NCBI RefSeq assembly: GCF_023555375.1
Contig: NZ_JAJSEE010000001.1
Location: 310,001 to 374,000, forward strand
Source of the DNA: Guyparkeria hydrothermalis
GTDB lineage: Bacteria > Pseudomonadota > Gammaproteobacteria > Halothiobacillales > Halothiobacillaceae
Length of the DNA stretch: 64,000 nt
Direction of reading: 5' to 3'
The number at the start of each line of letters is the position of its first letter. Position 1 is the stretch's first letter. Both the position numbers and the translations under genes were made by a program. Positions 17,378 to 26,316 of this stretch are shown piece by piece. Below the pieces are notes generated by a model. That model ran no database searches and was not told the DNA's origin. It saw only the letters and a program-made list of their open reading frames with translations.

Positions 17378-18141
17378 TGCTTGGCATCAATCCAGTCAAG
17401 CGCCGTCTTGACCGGGGAGACTGCGTCTACGGGGTGCTCAACTCCGTACCCACACCTTGGCTCGTTGAAATGTTGGGCCATGCCGGCTTTGATTTCGTGG
17501 TGCTCGACATGGAACACCTTAGCGTCAATCCAGAAACCGTGGAGCATATGATCCGCGCCGCCGAGTGTGCCGACATCACGCCTTTGGTACGCGTGACCGG
17601 GGTCGATGCCGGGGCAATCCAGCGCGCCTTGGACGCCGGTGCAATGGGGGTGGTGGTGCCGCGAGTCGAGAGTGCTGAGCAAGCTCGCGAGGTCGTCGCG
17701 GCAGCCCGCTTTCACCCACTAGGCCGACGCGGCATCACCGGGGGGCGAACCACAGGCTTTGGCCGACTCTCTCTTGAGGATTATCTGGCACGCGCAAACG
17801 ACGAGCTTTTGGTGGTTCTGATGATTGAATCGTCCCTCGGGGTGGAAAACATCGACTCCATTGTGGAAGTGCCAGGGGTCGACTGGATACTCGAAGGCGC
17901 AATGGATCTGGCACACAACCTTGGCGTAGCCCCCGACACCAGTCATGACAGCGTACGCCACGCGTTGAAGAAAGTGGCCTGGAGCTGCACGCGTGCAGGA
18001 CGTCACTTCTGCGCGATTCCTCGAGCAAAAGGTCAGTACCAGAATTGGCGGGAATGGGGGGTGAGGACGTTCCTCGTGGGAGAGGACCGTGGCATCCTTT
18101 TCCGCCGACTCTGCGAGCTGCGCTCCTCATTCGAAACATAA
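17377..18141 (+). CDS. SbnG-like citrate synthase, HpcH/HpaI aldolase family
   Basis: 254 residues from ATG 17377, sharing one base with the pvsE stop (TGATG). It is an HpcH/HpaI-fold protein: DFVVLDMEHLSVNPETVEHM with PLVRV, DAGAMGVVVPRVESAEQAREV, a metal-binding acid in VLMIESSLGVENI, and GAMDLAHNLGV. The length and motif arrangement fit SbnG, which makes citrate from oxaloacetate and acetyl-CoA for staphyloferrin B, better than 2-keto-3-deoxy aldolases. The canonical pvs operon has no such gene, so this cluster combines a vibrioferrin layout with its own citrate supply. The citrate synthase role is inferred from context and family. Confidence 0.75.
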   Translation: MLGINPVKRRLDRGDCVYGVLNSVPTPWLVEMLGHAGFDFVVLDMEHLSVNPETVEHMIRAAECADITPLVRVTGVDAGAIQRALDAGAMGVVVPRVESAEQAREVVAAARFHPLGRRGITGGRTTGFGRLSLEDYLARANDELLVVLMIESSLGVENIDSIVEVPGVDWILEGAMDLAHNLGVAPDTSHDSVRHALKKVAWSCTRAGRHFCAIPRAKGQYQNWREWGVRTFLVGEDRGILFRRLCELRSSFET

Positions 18142-18380
18142 TGAATAACACTCCCCAAGCCTCTGTCAGGCGCGATCAATATCCGGTTCTCTCAGGCCTT
18201 CTATCGCTGCCGAGCCCCGCCAAACCGGAGACGAATCGAGACAGAAGCCCGTTGAGGACCGCCCCGGCGATCGCATCGCTCAGCCCCGTTGAGGTGCAAC
18301 AGACAGTCTCAACTAGCAACCGCATCACCATCATCGCGTCTGGCGCCGTCGTTGACGAACACATAGTCACGGATGATTGA
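18141..18380 (+). CDS. Possible 79-residue ORF coupled to the siderophore operon
   Basis: The ATG at 18141 overlaps the stop of the SbnG-like gene (TAATG) and opens a 79-codon frame (MNNTPQASVRRDQYPVLSGL...). No family is recognised; the product is polar and Ser/Pro-rich with one short hydrophobic patch (NRITIIASGAVV). The coupled start argues for translation, but codon use is unconvincing and a second overlapping short frame starts at 18373. Could be a remnant of a former gene. Confidence 0.3.
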   Translation: MNNTPQASVRRDQYPVLSGLLSLPSPAKPETNRDRSPLRTAPAIASLSPVEVQQTVSTSNRITIIASGAVVDEHIVTDD

Positions 18381-18842
18381 ACGTCTTCAGGAACGCCTCC
18401 GCCATTTACATTGCCCTGGGGGAGTTCGTGCTGTCGTCGCCGACGGAAAGCCGAAGGATCGGCAAAGGCCCCGATCGGATTCGATATGCATGGACCGGCT
18501 TTGTCCAAAAGCCACTGGACTGTATGAGACAGCCGGTGAATCGGGCTGAACCGCTGCTCGAGGCGTTGCAACATCAGGTTCTGAAGGCCCCCGAGAAAGC
18601 TCAGCTAGGGCCGTAATGCAAACCATTCCTCTTTCGCTTACAATTCTTCGCCCATTCATGCCGGACAGGGAGACACATGCGCCCATCAATTCCCTCGCAC
18701 CCGAGCCAGGCTCATTTCGCGACGCCCTGCCCACACGTTTCTGCGCACCTCGTGGCCCTAAGCCCACATTCCGATAACCCGACCCACGCTCCATGGAGCG
18801 GTCAACACAACAGCCATCTCCTCAGCACACGCCGCACACGCC
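18381..18842. other. Intergenic region before the uptake operon
   Basis: About 460 bases. Short frames (for example from 18373 and 18377) have no recognisable product. The stretch 18620-18842 should contain the promoter of the uptake genes; a clear Fur box was not found, only AT-rich words near 18625-18650. Confidence 0.4.
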
Positions 18843-19805
18843 ATGTCACGTTTTAGCACTCGCGCCGTCCGAAATACGGCTCTCTTCATTACCCTAGGAC
18901 TCGTTCTGGGCGTCAACGTCGATCAGAATGCTCTCGCCGAATCCTTGCACGATGATCGGGGCACCCCGATCAAGGCAATCTACGCCGAACGGGTCGCGGC
19001 CATTTCCACCTTCGCCGCCGACACATTGGTGGCACTCGGTGTTTCGCCCGTGGGTGCATCTACCTTCGGCAGCGAACCCTTACCTCATTTTCTTGGGAAG
19101 TCGCTGGACGAGACTCAAAGCCTCGGGCAGCGGGCTAACACCAACCTGGAACTGCTCGCCGAGTTGAACCCCGATCTGATTATCGGCATACACCGCTACA
19201 CCGAACCCCATGCCCGCCAAATCGAGGCCATCGCACCGTTCCTCGCTTTTGACGTAGTCAGCCTGGAAGACAGTCGACGTGCAATTGAAGGCGTAGCGGC
19301 GGCGCTTGGCCAGCGCGCCGAGGGTGAGGCACTGAACCGATCTTTCGGCGCACGGCTCAACGAATTCGCCGACGCTCCCGGAGAAGTGAGCGCGATTCTC
19401 CTAGCGGGCGCCGGCGAAACACCCTTCGCTTACTACGATCATTTCCTTAGCGCCGCATTACTAAAACACCTCAATGCCACGAACGCCGCCGGTGCATCGC
19501 CAACGCCGGAGCAAACCATACCCTTCGGCTACACCATTAGCCTGGAGAAGTTGCTCGCCCTCAATCCTGACGTCATCTTCCTGTTTGCCACGGGCACGGA
19601 ACGGGCCTTCGCCAACAACCCGGTATGGCCTTATCTCGATGCGGTGAAAAACGGCCGGGTCTTCGAAGTCGGCCCCCATTGGAAGGAGGGTGGCGGGCCG
19701 ATCGCTCGCCGCATGATCCTCGACGAGATGGCCTGGCGGCTTTACCCGGAAACTTTTGATCGCCCCGAGCTACCGGCCGACATCACCAGTCACGCATACC
19801 GATGA
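18843..19805 (+). CDS. pvuB: Periplasmic ferric-siderophore binding protein (PvuB/FecB-like)
   Basis: 320 residues with an N-terminal signal peptide (basic MSRFSTRAVRNT, hydrophobic ALFITLGLVLGVNV, cleavage around ALAES). The mature part is a class III substrate-binding protein: RVAAISTFAADTLVALGVSP, then LGQRANTNLELLAELNPDLI, the second lobe with ILLAGAGETPFAYYDHFLSA and SLEKLLALNPDVIFLFATGT. It captures the ferric siderophore after passage through the TonB receptor and hands it to the FecCD permeases encoded next. Its stop overlaps the permease start. Confidence 0.88.
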   Translation: MSRFSTRAVRNTALFITLGLVLGVNVDQNALAESLHDDRGTPIKAIYAERVAAISTFAADTLVALGVSPVGASTFGSEPLPHFLGKSLDETQSLGQRANTNLELLAELNPDLIIGIHRYTEPHARQIEAIAPFLAFDVVSLEDSRRAIEGVAAALGQRAEGEALNRSFGARLNEFADAPGEVSAILLAGAGETPFAYYDHFLSAALLKHLNATNAAGASPTPEQTIPFGYTISLEKLLALNPDVIFLFATGTERAFANNPVWPYLDAVKNGRVFEVGPHWKEGGGPIARRMILDEMAWRLYPETFDRPELPADITSHAYR

Positions 19806-20833
19806 ACAAGCCACTTGACTCATCCGCTCCCGGTGAGCCGGAAGCTCTCGCGCCCGGACGAATCCCATTCGCCTTGTGGAACGTAGGGCTTGTCATCGCC
19901 ATCCTCGGTGTTGGCGCGCTGGCGATGGTCAGCGGCAGCGTGCCGTTGTCGTCACATCAGCTCTTCGATGTGCTATCCGGACGCGACGGCGGCATGGCCT
20001 CCATTCTGGTGCTGGAATTGCGCTTGCCGCGCTTTCTTGTCGGACTACTGGTTGGCGCGAGCCTCGGCATAGCCGGCCAACTCATGCAGACCGTTACCCG
20101 CAATCCTTTAGCTTCACCCGGCATTACGGGTGTGGTCGCGGGAGCCTCGATGGCCGTGGTAATGGCGCAAGTGGCCTGGCAGGTGGACGCAACCTGGCTT
20201 CCCATCATCGGCATGCTCGGGGGAGCGGGTGCCGCCACTCTGACATTTCTCCTGGCCGCGCGCAGCGGATTCTCGCCGTTGATGCTGGCCTTGGCTGGCA
20301 TGGCGGTCACCGCACTGGCCTCGGCTCTGGTGACCGCCTTTTTATTGTTCTCTGGCGCCCAGGCCCAACTACTCTACACTTGGCTAGCCGGCGGCCTGCA
20401 GGGGCGCGGCTGGTACCACGCCGGCCAGATTCTCCCGTGGGCCCTTGCGGGGCTCGCGCTTTCTCTCGCCACCGCCCGGTGGCTTAACCTGATGCATTTA
20501 GAAGATAGCGTGGCGCGCTCCTTGGGTGGAACCGTTACATGGCTTCGCCTCGGTTTTGTGACGCTTGCCGTCGCGCTTACCGCCGCGGCGGTCGCCGTGG
20601 CCGGCCCCGTCGGCTTCATCGGCCTCGTCGCCCCCCATCTGGTTCGTCTCGTCGCCGGGGTCGACCAGCGCACAACCCTTCCGCTGGTGGCCCTGGTCGG
20701 CGCACTTCTCGTCACCCTAAGCGACCTACTCGCCCGAACTCTAACCGCCCCCCAGGAGCTTCCCCTGGGATTGTTCACGGCTTTGATCGGCGCTCCCTTA
20801 TTCATCGTTTTAATTCGGTCGAGAACACTGTGA
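19802..20833 (+). CDS. pvuC: Iron-siderophore ABC permease, FecCD family (first)
   Basis: 343 residues, about 9-10 TM helices, BtuC/FecCD type. Family motifs: LRLPRFLVGLLVGASLGIAG, QTVTRNPLASPGITGVVAGA, and the C-terminal VGFIGLVAPHLVRLVAGVDQ that contacts the ATPase. Start ATG 19802 overlaps the binding-protein stop (ATGA). It pairs with the next permease to form the heterodimeric channel of the ferric-siderophore importer. Confidence 0.92.
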   Translation: MNKPLDSSAPGEPEALAPGRIPFALWNVGLVIAILGVGALAMVSGSVPLSSHQLFDVLSGRDGGMASILVLELRLPRFLVGLLVGASLGIAGQLMQTVTRNPLASPGITGVVAGASMAVVMAQVAWQVDATWLPIIGMLGGAGAATLTFLLAARSGFSPLMLALAGMAVTALASALVTAFLLFSGAQAQLLYTWLAGGLQGRGWYHAGQILPWALAGLALSLATARWLNLMHLEDSVARSLGGTVTWLRLGFVTLAVALTAAAVAVAGPVGFIGLVAPHLVRLVAGVDQRTTLPLVALVGALLVTLSDLLARTLTAPQELPLGLFTALIGAPLFIVLIRSRTL

Positions 20834-21927
20834 CTCGCCTCTTTAACGCAGTTTCATCTGTATGGGTCCATCTGGCCCAACGCTCAACCATGCAATACCG
20901 GTTGCGGGTGGGAGCGATTTTCCTGCTGGGCCTGGTTTGCGTGTCAGCGATCGCGAATCTCCTGTTTGGTGCGGTTACCCTGTCTCCCGAGCGGGTCTGG
21001 TTCGCAATGATCGGGCACGGAGACCCGGCATCGGCAATCGACGATCCGGTTGCCGAGGAAATCATCTGGAACCTGCGTTTACCACGCCTTTTGGTGGGTG
21101 CCCTGATCGGAGCCCACTTCGCCATCGCCGGATCGCTATTGCAGGCGGTCCTGCGCAATCCTCTGGCCGACTCCGGTGTGATCGGCATCAACGCGGGCGC
21201 GGGCCTCGCAGCCGTGCTCGCCTTCGCGGTCGCCGAGCGCCTTGCCGGCGATGCCAACCCATACCTGCATGCGGCGTTAAGTCTCGATTGGCTGCCCTTG
21301 ATAGCTTGCGGAGGCGGTATCGTCGCGGCCGCCGTGGTCTACCGGCTAAGTTGGAATGGTGGGTCAACCCCGGTCAGACTGGTCCTCAGCGGGATTGCCG
21401 TCGCCGGATTGCTCAGCGCCCTGACAACCGGGATTCTGGCGGGCTGGGCACAGGCCAGTACCGAAACAGCGTTGGCGTGGCTGTCGGGAAGCCTCTATGG
21501 CCGAGATTGGGCGCACCTCTCGACGCTTCTACCCTGGACGGTGGCCGGCCTTTGCCTTCTTCCTCTGCTACTCCGTGGAGCAAATCTGTTGCAGTTAGGC
21601 GACGAGGTCGCCGCCACCCGTGGACTCCGAGTCGAACGTTCACGTTTCGCTCTACTACTAGTCGCGGTGCTGTTCGCCGCCAGTGCCGTCGGCGTCGTTG
21701 GCCCCGTCGGTTTCGTCGGGTTGATCGTCGCGCACATTGCACGACTTATGGTCGGTCCCGATATCAGGAATCAGCTCATTGTCAGCCCGCTGCTAGGTGC
21801 CCTGTTGGTGCTCGCCGCCGATCTGATCGGCCGTCTCGTATTGGTGCCCGCCGAACTCCCCATTGGGGTGGTGACCTCACTCCTCGGCGTACCTTTTTTT
21901 CTCGCCCTGCTGGCCAGGAGGCGTTAA
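20830..21927 (+). CDS. pvuD: Iron-siderophore ABC permease, FecCD family (second)
   Basis: 365 residues from GTG 20830, which overlaps the preceding stop (GTGA); ATG 20890 is an alternative. Motifs of the FecCD family: NLRLPRLLVGALIGAHFAIA, QAVLRNPLADSGVIGINAGA, and VGPVGFVGLIVAHIARLMVG with GPDIRNQL. About nine TM helices. The open frame continues upstream to 20539, but that part lies inside the first permease in another frame and is not real. It forms the membrane channel with the first permease. Confidence 0.9.
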   Translation: MTRLFNAVSSVWVHLAQRSTMQYRLRVGAIFLLGLVCVSAIANLLFGAVTLSPERVWFAMIGHGDPASAIDDPVAEEIIWNLRLPRLLVGALIGAHFAIAGSLLQAVLRNPLADSGVIGINAGAGLAAVLAFAVAERLAGDANPYLHAALSLDWLPLIACGGGIVAAAVVYRLSWNGGSTPVRLVLSGIAVAGLLSALTTGILAGWAQASTETALAWLSGSLYGRDWAHLSTLLPWTVAGLCLLPLLLRGANLLQLGDEVAATRGLRVERSRFALLLVAVLFAASAVGVVGPVGFVGLIVAHIARLMVGPDIRNQLIVSPLLGALLVLAADLIGRLVLVPAELPIGVVTSLLGVPFFLALLARRR

Positions 21928-21930
21928 GAG

Positions 21931-22827
21931 ATGCCGCTCCGCATACCTTTTTTTCCAACACGACACCGTCCCGCCGATGGTCACTTTGAAGACTTGGACG
22001 CCACACCGCCGATGCTCACTGCCCGAAACCTGCGCTTGGGGTATGCCGACAAGGTCATCATCCCCGACCTGACCCTCGATTTCGAACCGGCCAGAATTCA
22101 CTGCTTGGTCGGTCCCAACGGATGCGGCAAGAGCACGTTATTGCGCGCCCTGGCCGGGCTCATCCCCCCTCAGAACGGGGACATGCTCCTTGATGGGAAA
22201 CCGGTCACGAGTTGGCCGCGTCGCCCGCTGGCACGACGCCTTGCAATGCTCCCTCAACACCCTCAGGGCCCCGAGGGACTTAGCGTCGAGCAACTTGTGC
22301 GGTTTGGGCGCTTTCCGCACCAACGGCTCTTTGGTGCGCTAGGCGAACAAGACCATGAACAGGTTTGCTGGGCGATTCGGGTCACCGGGCTCGCCGGCTA
22401 CGAGCGCCGCCCCTTGTCGGCGCTGTCTGGCGGCGAGCGTCAACGCGCATGGATTGCCCTCTGCCTCGCTCAACAAGCCGACCTATTGATCTTGGATGAA
22501 CCCACCACGTACCTGGATCTCGGCCACCAACTTGAGATTCTGGAGTTGCTGAAGACGCTAAACCGTGATCAGGGACTCACCGTGATCATGTCGCTCCACG
22601 ACCTCAATCAGGCGGCTTGGGTCGGGCACAGACTGGTCGCGATGAATGCCGGCGCACTCGTGCAGGCGGGATCACCGACCGACGTGCTAACCGAACGACT
22701 CCTCGCTGATGTCTTCCGAATCCGAGCGCGCATCGTCAATGACGATGCGCTGCCCGATCTGGGTGCTCACGACGCAACCGCCCCGTACTTCATCGCCACG
22801 TCATCAATCAACGGGCCACCGCTCTAG
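21931..22827 (+). CDS. pvuE: Iron-siderophore ABC transporter ATPase
   Basis: 298 residues; Walker A VGPNGCGKSTLLRALAG, signature LSGGERQRAWIALCLAQ, Walker B DLLILDEPTTYLDLGHQLEI and the switch His in MSLHDLNQAAW, all typical of FecE/FhuC-type ATPases. It energises import through the two upstream permeases. The ATG at 21931 is 3 bases after the permease stop; the family core begins around MLTARNLRLGY at 22012, so the first 27 residues may not be translated. The end of the gene is 50 bases before the receptor's promoter region. Confidence 0.92.
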   Translation: MPLRIPFFPTRHRPADGHFEDLDATPPMLTARNLRLGYADKVIIPDLTLDFEPARIHCLVGPNGCGKSTLLRALAGLIPPQNGDMLLDGKPVTSWPRRPLARRLAMLPQHPQGPEGLSVEQLVRFGRFPHQRLFGALGEQDHEQVCWAIRVTGLAGYERRPLSALSGGERQRAWIALCLAQQADLLILDEPTTYLDLGHQLEILELLKTLNRDQGLTVIMSLHDLNQAAWVGHRLVAMNAGALVQAGSPTDVLTERLLADVFRIRARIVNDDALPDLGAHDATAPYFIATSSINGPPL

Positions 22828-22895
22828 CGCCCGAGACCCCCCCATGGCGCGCTCCAAGGGTTGCGCTTAGGAATCACATGCGTGTACGATTGCGA

Positions 22896-22915
22896 CCGAT
22901 TCTCATTCACGCTAT
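22896..22915. promoter_or_regulatory. Fur-like site in front of the TonB-dependent receptor
   Basis: CCGATTCTCATTCACGC; the minus strand reads GAATGAGAATCGG, the strong half of the Fur consensus. A -35-like TTGCGC (22861) and -10-like TACGAT (22885) lie beside it. Its position argues that translation starts at ATG 22932, not at 22878, which lies upstream of the site. Confidence 0.55.
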
Positions 22916-22931
22916 CAACAAGGACCATGCC

Positions 22932-25031
22932 ATGATAACGATTCCGTCCCCGCTGACAGCCCTTGCAGCTCACTCCCGAAAAACGGCAAGTGTTGCAGTC
23001 ATTGGCGTCACTTCCGCCTTGATAAACACCGGTGCATTTGCTCAGGAATCAACCGAGTTAGACGTAGTGGTCATTGAGGGCGATTGGCTGGGCAATCCCA
23101 CGGAAGAAGAGGTCAAGACCTACCCCGGGTCTCGAACGGTAATCGAAAACGAGCAGCTCCAGGATAGCGGTGCCTTGAACATCGAGGATGCACTGCGTTC
23201 GGTACCTAGCGTTCAAGTTCTCGACGAAACCGGCACGGGCGTATTGCCGAACATCAGCCTGCGTGGACTCAATCCGCTGCGAAGCGAGCGACTGATGATG
23301 ATGCTGGATGGGTACCCGCTCGCCATCGGCCCCTATAGCAACGTCAGCTCGTCATTGTTCCCGGTCACGATGCAAAGCATTGACACAATCGATGTCGTCC
23401 GTGGTGGCGCGGCCGTCCACTATGGCCCTAACAACGTCGGCGGCGTGGTCAATTTCATGAGCAAGCCGATTCCCAGCGAGGTGGAACAGACGGTATCCGA
23501 ACGGATCACCGTCGCCGAGGAGACCGGCCACGTATTCCACGACACCTATTATCGAGTTGGCGGGTTCGTCAACGACAAACTGGGCCTTCAATTCCAAGCC
23601 AACGTGCAAGGTGGCGAAGGTTTCCGGGAGCATTCCAATACCGACGTTCGGAATTTCCAACTGGATGCCGAATATTGGTTGAACGATCGCAACACGCTGA
23701 ACGGAAGTGTCCAATATTACGATGTCGATGCCGAGCTCCCCGGGGCGCTCAGCCCTCAAGCGTACGAGCGTGACCGTACGCAGTCCCAGCGCCCCCACGA
23801 TGCGTACGATGCCGACATGATGCGCGGCACCCTGGGTTGGACATTTCATCCCAGTAACGACGTGGAATTCACCTGGCGAAACTTCGCCCATAAAGCGGAC
23901 CGCACGTTCTTCTTCGGCCAGGATCTGGTTAGCGGTGGGCACTGGGCAGACCCAGAGGCCGAATCGTCCCACGTCGCCGACTCACCTCGCCTGTTTACCG
24001 TATGGGGCACGGAGCCACGCCTGACCGTCCGCAAGGGTATCCATACGCTAACGCTGGGCACGCGTTACGTAAGTGAAGAGGTTGATTTCGATGTCAATCG
24101 CGAAGAGTTGGCGACTGGCCAGTACAACGAAGTCCGCCAATGGGACCTGAGCACTGACGCGATCGCGTTCTATGTCAGTGACACGATGAGCCTGTTGAAT
24201 AATCGATTGGAGATCACGCCGGGACTGCGCTACGAAGACGTGCGCATGGATTTCACGGACACACTCAACGGATCGACCTCCAGCAACGACACCAGCGAAC
24301 TGCTTCCGGGCCTGACCGTCGGGCTACAAGCGACCGAAAACCTTTTCCTGTTTGCGGATGCGCAGAAATCTCTGGTGCCGGTGCAGATTGCTCAAGCCAC
24401 TCGCGATGGCGATGTTGCCAACGAGACGGCGTGGAACTACGAGCTTGGCGGGCGACTGGACGTGACTCCTACCGTGAGTACGTCGGCAACGTTGTTCCGC
24501 ATCGATTACGAAGACCAAATCCAGTTTGATAAAGCGAACGATCGCTTCGTCAACCTCGGAGAGACGCGCCATTCAGGTGTCGAGCTTGGGCTCGACTGGC
24601 AGGCTACCGAGCAGCTCGCTTTCGCGCTCAGCTACACCCATCTCGACACTGAGCAACTGAGCGGTGAATATGCTGGTAACGATCTGCCGAATGCACCTCG
24701 CCATCAAGTGGGTGCCCAGGTGCGTTACGACGCAAACCCTTGGGCGGCGAACCTCAGCATAGATCGGGTCTCGAGCAGCTACAGCGACGCCGCGAATACG
24801 GACAACGAGACCGCAAACGGAGACGCGGGCGAGCTGCCGGGTTACACCTTCGTCAACGCTCGAGTCGGCTACGACGTCCGGGTAGGCCCCGATACCAACC
24901 TGAACATTGGACTGGCTGTCAACAACCTTCTGGACGCCGACGCCTATTTCCGTGGCACAGACGTCAGCCCGGTCGGACGCATCCCAATGCCCGGCCGCGC
25001 CTACATGCTCGAGGCACGCCTGGACTTCTGA
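22932..25031 (+). CDS. pvuA: TonB-dependent ferric siderophore receptor (PvuA/FecA-like)
   Basis: 699 residues from ATG 22932. A signal peptide (SRKTASVAVIGVTSALINT, cleavage near GAFAQES) is followed by a TonB-box-like ELDVVVIEGD, the plug domain (YPGSRTVIENEQLQDSGALN, ISLRGLNPLRSERLMMMLDG, IDVVRGGAAVHYGPNNVGGV) and a beta barrel ending in aromatic MLEARLDF. The closing Phe is typical of outer-membrane proteins. It imports the ferric siderophore with TonB energy. No FecR-type N-terminal signalling extension is present, so control is probably by Fur only. A strong terminator follows. Confidence 0.92.
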   Translation: MITIPSPLTALAAHSRKTASVAVIGVTSALINTGAFAQESTELDVVVIEGDWLGNPTEEEVKTYPGSRTVIENEQLQDSGALNIEDALRSVPSVQVLDETGTGVLPNISLRGLNPLRSERLMMMLDGYPLAIGPYSNVSSSLFPVTMQSIDTIDVVRGGAAVHYGPNNVGGVVNFMSKPIPSEVEQTVSERITVAEETGHVFHDTYYRVGGFVNDKLGLQFQANVQGGEGFREHSNTDVRNFQLDAEYWLNDRNTLNGSVQYYDVDAELPGALSPQAYERDRTQSQRPHDAYDADMMRGTLGWTFHPSNDVEFTWRNFAHKADRTFFFGQDLVSGGHWADPEAESSHVADSPRLFTVWGTEPRLTVRKGIHTLTLGTRYVSEEVDFDVNREELATGQYNEVRQWDLSTDAIAFYVSDTMSLLNNRLEITPGLRYEDVRMDFTDTLNGSTSSNDTSELLPGLTVGLQATENLFLFADAQKSLVPVQIAQATRDGDVANETAWNYELGGRLDVTPTVSTSATLFRIDYEDQIQFDKANDRFVNLGETRHSGVELGLDWQATEQLAFALSYTHLDTEQLSGEYAGNDLPNAPRHQVGAQVRYDANPWAANLSIDRVSSSYSDAANTDNETANGDAGELPGYTFVNARVGYDVRVGPDTNLNIGLAVNNLLDADAYFRGTDVSPVGRIPMPGRAYMLEARLDF

Positions 25032-25055
25032 TGCATTTCGCAATGCTCGGATACG

Positions 25056-25083
25056 AAAACGGCGGCCATCAGGCCGCCGTTTT
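25056..25083. terminator. Rho-independent terminator after the receptor gene
   Basis: Perfect 12-bp stem AAAACGGCGGCC (25056-25067) and GGCCGCCGTTTT (25072-25083) with loop ATCA. The T run works for the plus strand and the A run for the minus strand, so it is probably bidirectional. Confidence 0.92.
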
Positions 25084-25165
25084 CCGTTCTATGCTCAATT
25101 TTTTGTCCAAGCCTTGTGTCCCACAGGCTCCGTCGGGTTCTACCCCGTGAATCGCCCCCGGTTTT

Positions 25166-26041
25166 CTAGACACTCGCGAGCCGGTTGAAATAGCGTTTCT
25201 CGAACTCTACCGGAGACAGCCCACCGATGTAGCCATGACGGCGGCGGGCGTTGTAGAAGAGCTCGATGTAATCGAATACGTCCCGGCGGGCTTCCTCCCG
25301 ATCCGGGTAAATCCGTCGTCGAATTCGCTCACGTTTGAGCAACTGGAAGAAGCTCTCCGCCACGGCGTTGTCGTGACAGTTGCCCCGCCGGCTCATGCTG
25401 CCCACGAGACCGTGTGCCTTGAGGAAGTCCTGCCAGTCGTGACTGCTGAATTGGCTTCCCTGGTCGGAGTGGACGACGACCGGGCCATCAGGCTGGCGTC
25501 GCCACACGGCCATCATCAACGCATTCATGGCCAGCTCCCGGTCCATGCGTGGACGCATGGACCAGCCGACGACTTGCCGAAAGAACAGGTCCAGAACCAC
25601 CGACAGGTACAGCCACCCCTCGTGGGTCCGGATGTAGGTGATGTCCGTGACCCAGGCCTGGTTGGGAGCGGACACGTCGAATTGCTTCTGCAAGTGATTC
25701 GGCGCCACGACGGCCGGGCGTCCACCACGAAAGTCGGGGCGGCGCCGGTAGCCAGTCTGTGATTTCAATCCCTCTCCACGCATCAGACGGGCCACACGGT
25801 GCTTGCCGCAGCGCTCGCCCAAATCCCGCAGGTCGTGATGGATCTTGCGGTAGCCGTAGACGCCACCGCTCTCCAGCCAGGATTGCTTGATCACGCCCAG
25901 CAGCCGCCGATCTTCCCGTTCTCGTCGGGAGTCCGGCTGACGCTTCCAGGCGTAGTAGCCACTCGGGTGGACATCCATCAAACGGCACAGACGGCGCACC
26001 GGATGGGCGCGTTCATGGTCTTTGATGAACGCGTACCTCAC
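25166..26041 (-). CDS. IS3-family transposase OrfB (DDE integrase core)
   Basis: 291 residues with the HTH_21 segment (VYGYRKIHHDLRDLGERCGK) and the retroviral-type integrase core: first Asp in WVTDITYIRTHEGWLYLSVV, second in VVHSDQGSQFSS, and Glu in NCHDNAVAESFFQLLKRE, spaced as DD(35)E. Catalyses strand transfer of the element, usually as the OrfAB fusion made by -1 frameshifting. The start at 26041 overlaps the orfA stop. All catalytic residues are present. Confidence 0.93.
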   Translation of the reverse strand: MRYAFIKDHERAHPVRRLCRLMDVHPSGYYAWKRQPDSRREREDRRLLGVIKQSWLESGGVYGYRKIHHDLRDLGERCGKHRVARLMRGEGLKSQTGYRRRPDFRGGRPAVVAPNHLQKQFDVSAPNQAWVTDITYIRTHEGWLYLSVVLDLFFRQVVGWSMRPRMDRELAMNALMMAVWRRQPDGPVVVHSDQGSQFSSHDWQDFLKAHGLVGSMSRRGNCHDNAVAESFFQLLKRERIRRRIYPDREEARRDVFDYIELFYNARRRHGYIGGLSPVEFEKRYFNRLASV

Positions 26042-26316
26042 CCGGACTGCTTGGCGAAGTACGCGGCCGCTTTTTTTAATATGTCGCGCTCCTCGGTGAC
26101 TTCCCGGAGTTGCGCATTCAGGCGGCGGATATCGTCGGCCTGGGCCTGCTGCTTCTGCTTTTCTTCATCCGGCTGCTGATACCGCCGGATCCACGCGTAA
26201 AGGCTGTGCTGGGAGACACCGAGATGCTCGGCCACCTCCTTCACCCGCCGGCCTCGATCGGTCACCTGCTTGACCGCCTCGACCTTGAATTCGTCTGGAT
26301 AACGTTGACTGCTCAT
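26038..26316 (-). CDS. IS3-family transposase OrfA
   Basis: 92 residues: MSSQRYPDEFKVEAVKQVTD, an HTH (VKEVAEHLGVSQHSLYAWIR) and a leucine-zipper-like helix (DEEKQKQQAQADDIRRLNAQ) ending ILKKAAAYFAKQSG. Binds the IS ends and provides the N-terminus of the OrfAB transposase. The slippery A run for frameshifting lies inside the ILKKAAA codons. Confidence 0.93.
   Translation of the reverse strand: MSSQRYPDEFKVEAVKQVTDRGRRVKEVAEHLGVSQHSLYAWIRRYQQPDEEKQKQQAQADDIRRLNAQLREVTEERDILKKAAAYFAKQSG
26071..26077 (-). other. Programmed -1 frameshift slippery site of the IS3 element
   Basis: On the minus strand the orfA end reads AAAAAAAG before CGGCCGCG. An A6-7G heptamer within the orfA/orfB overlap region is the standard signal by which IS3 elements make the OrfAB fusion. 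Confidence 0.7.
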
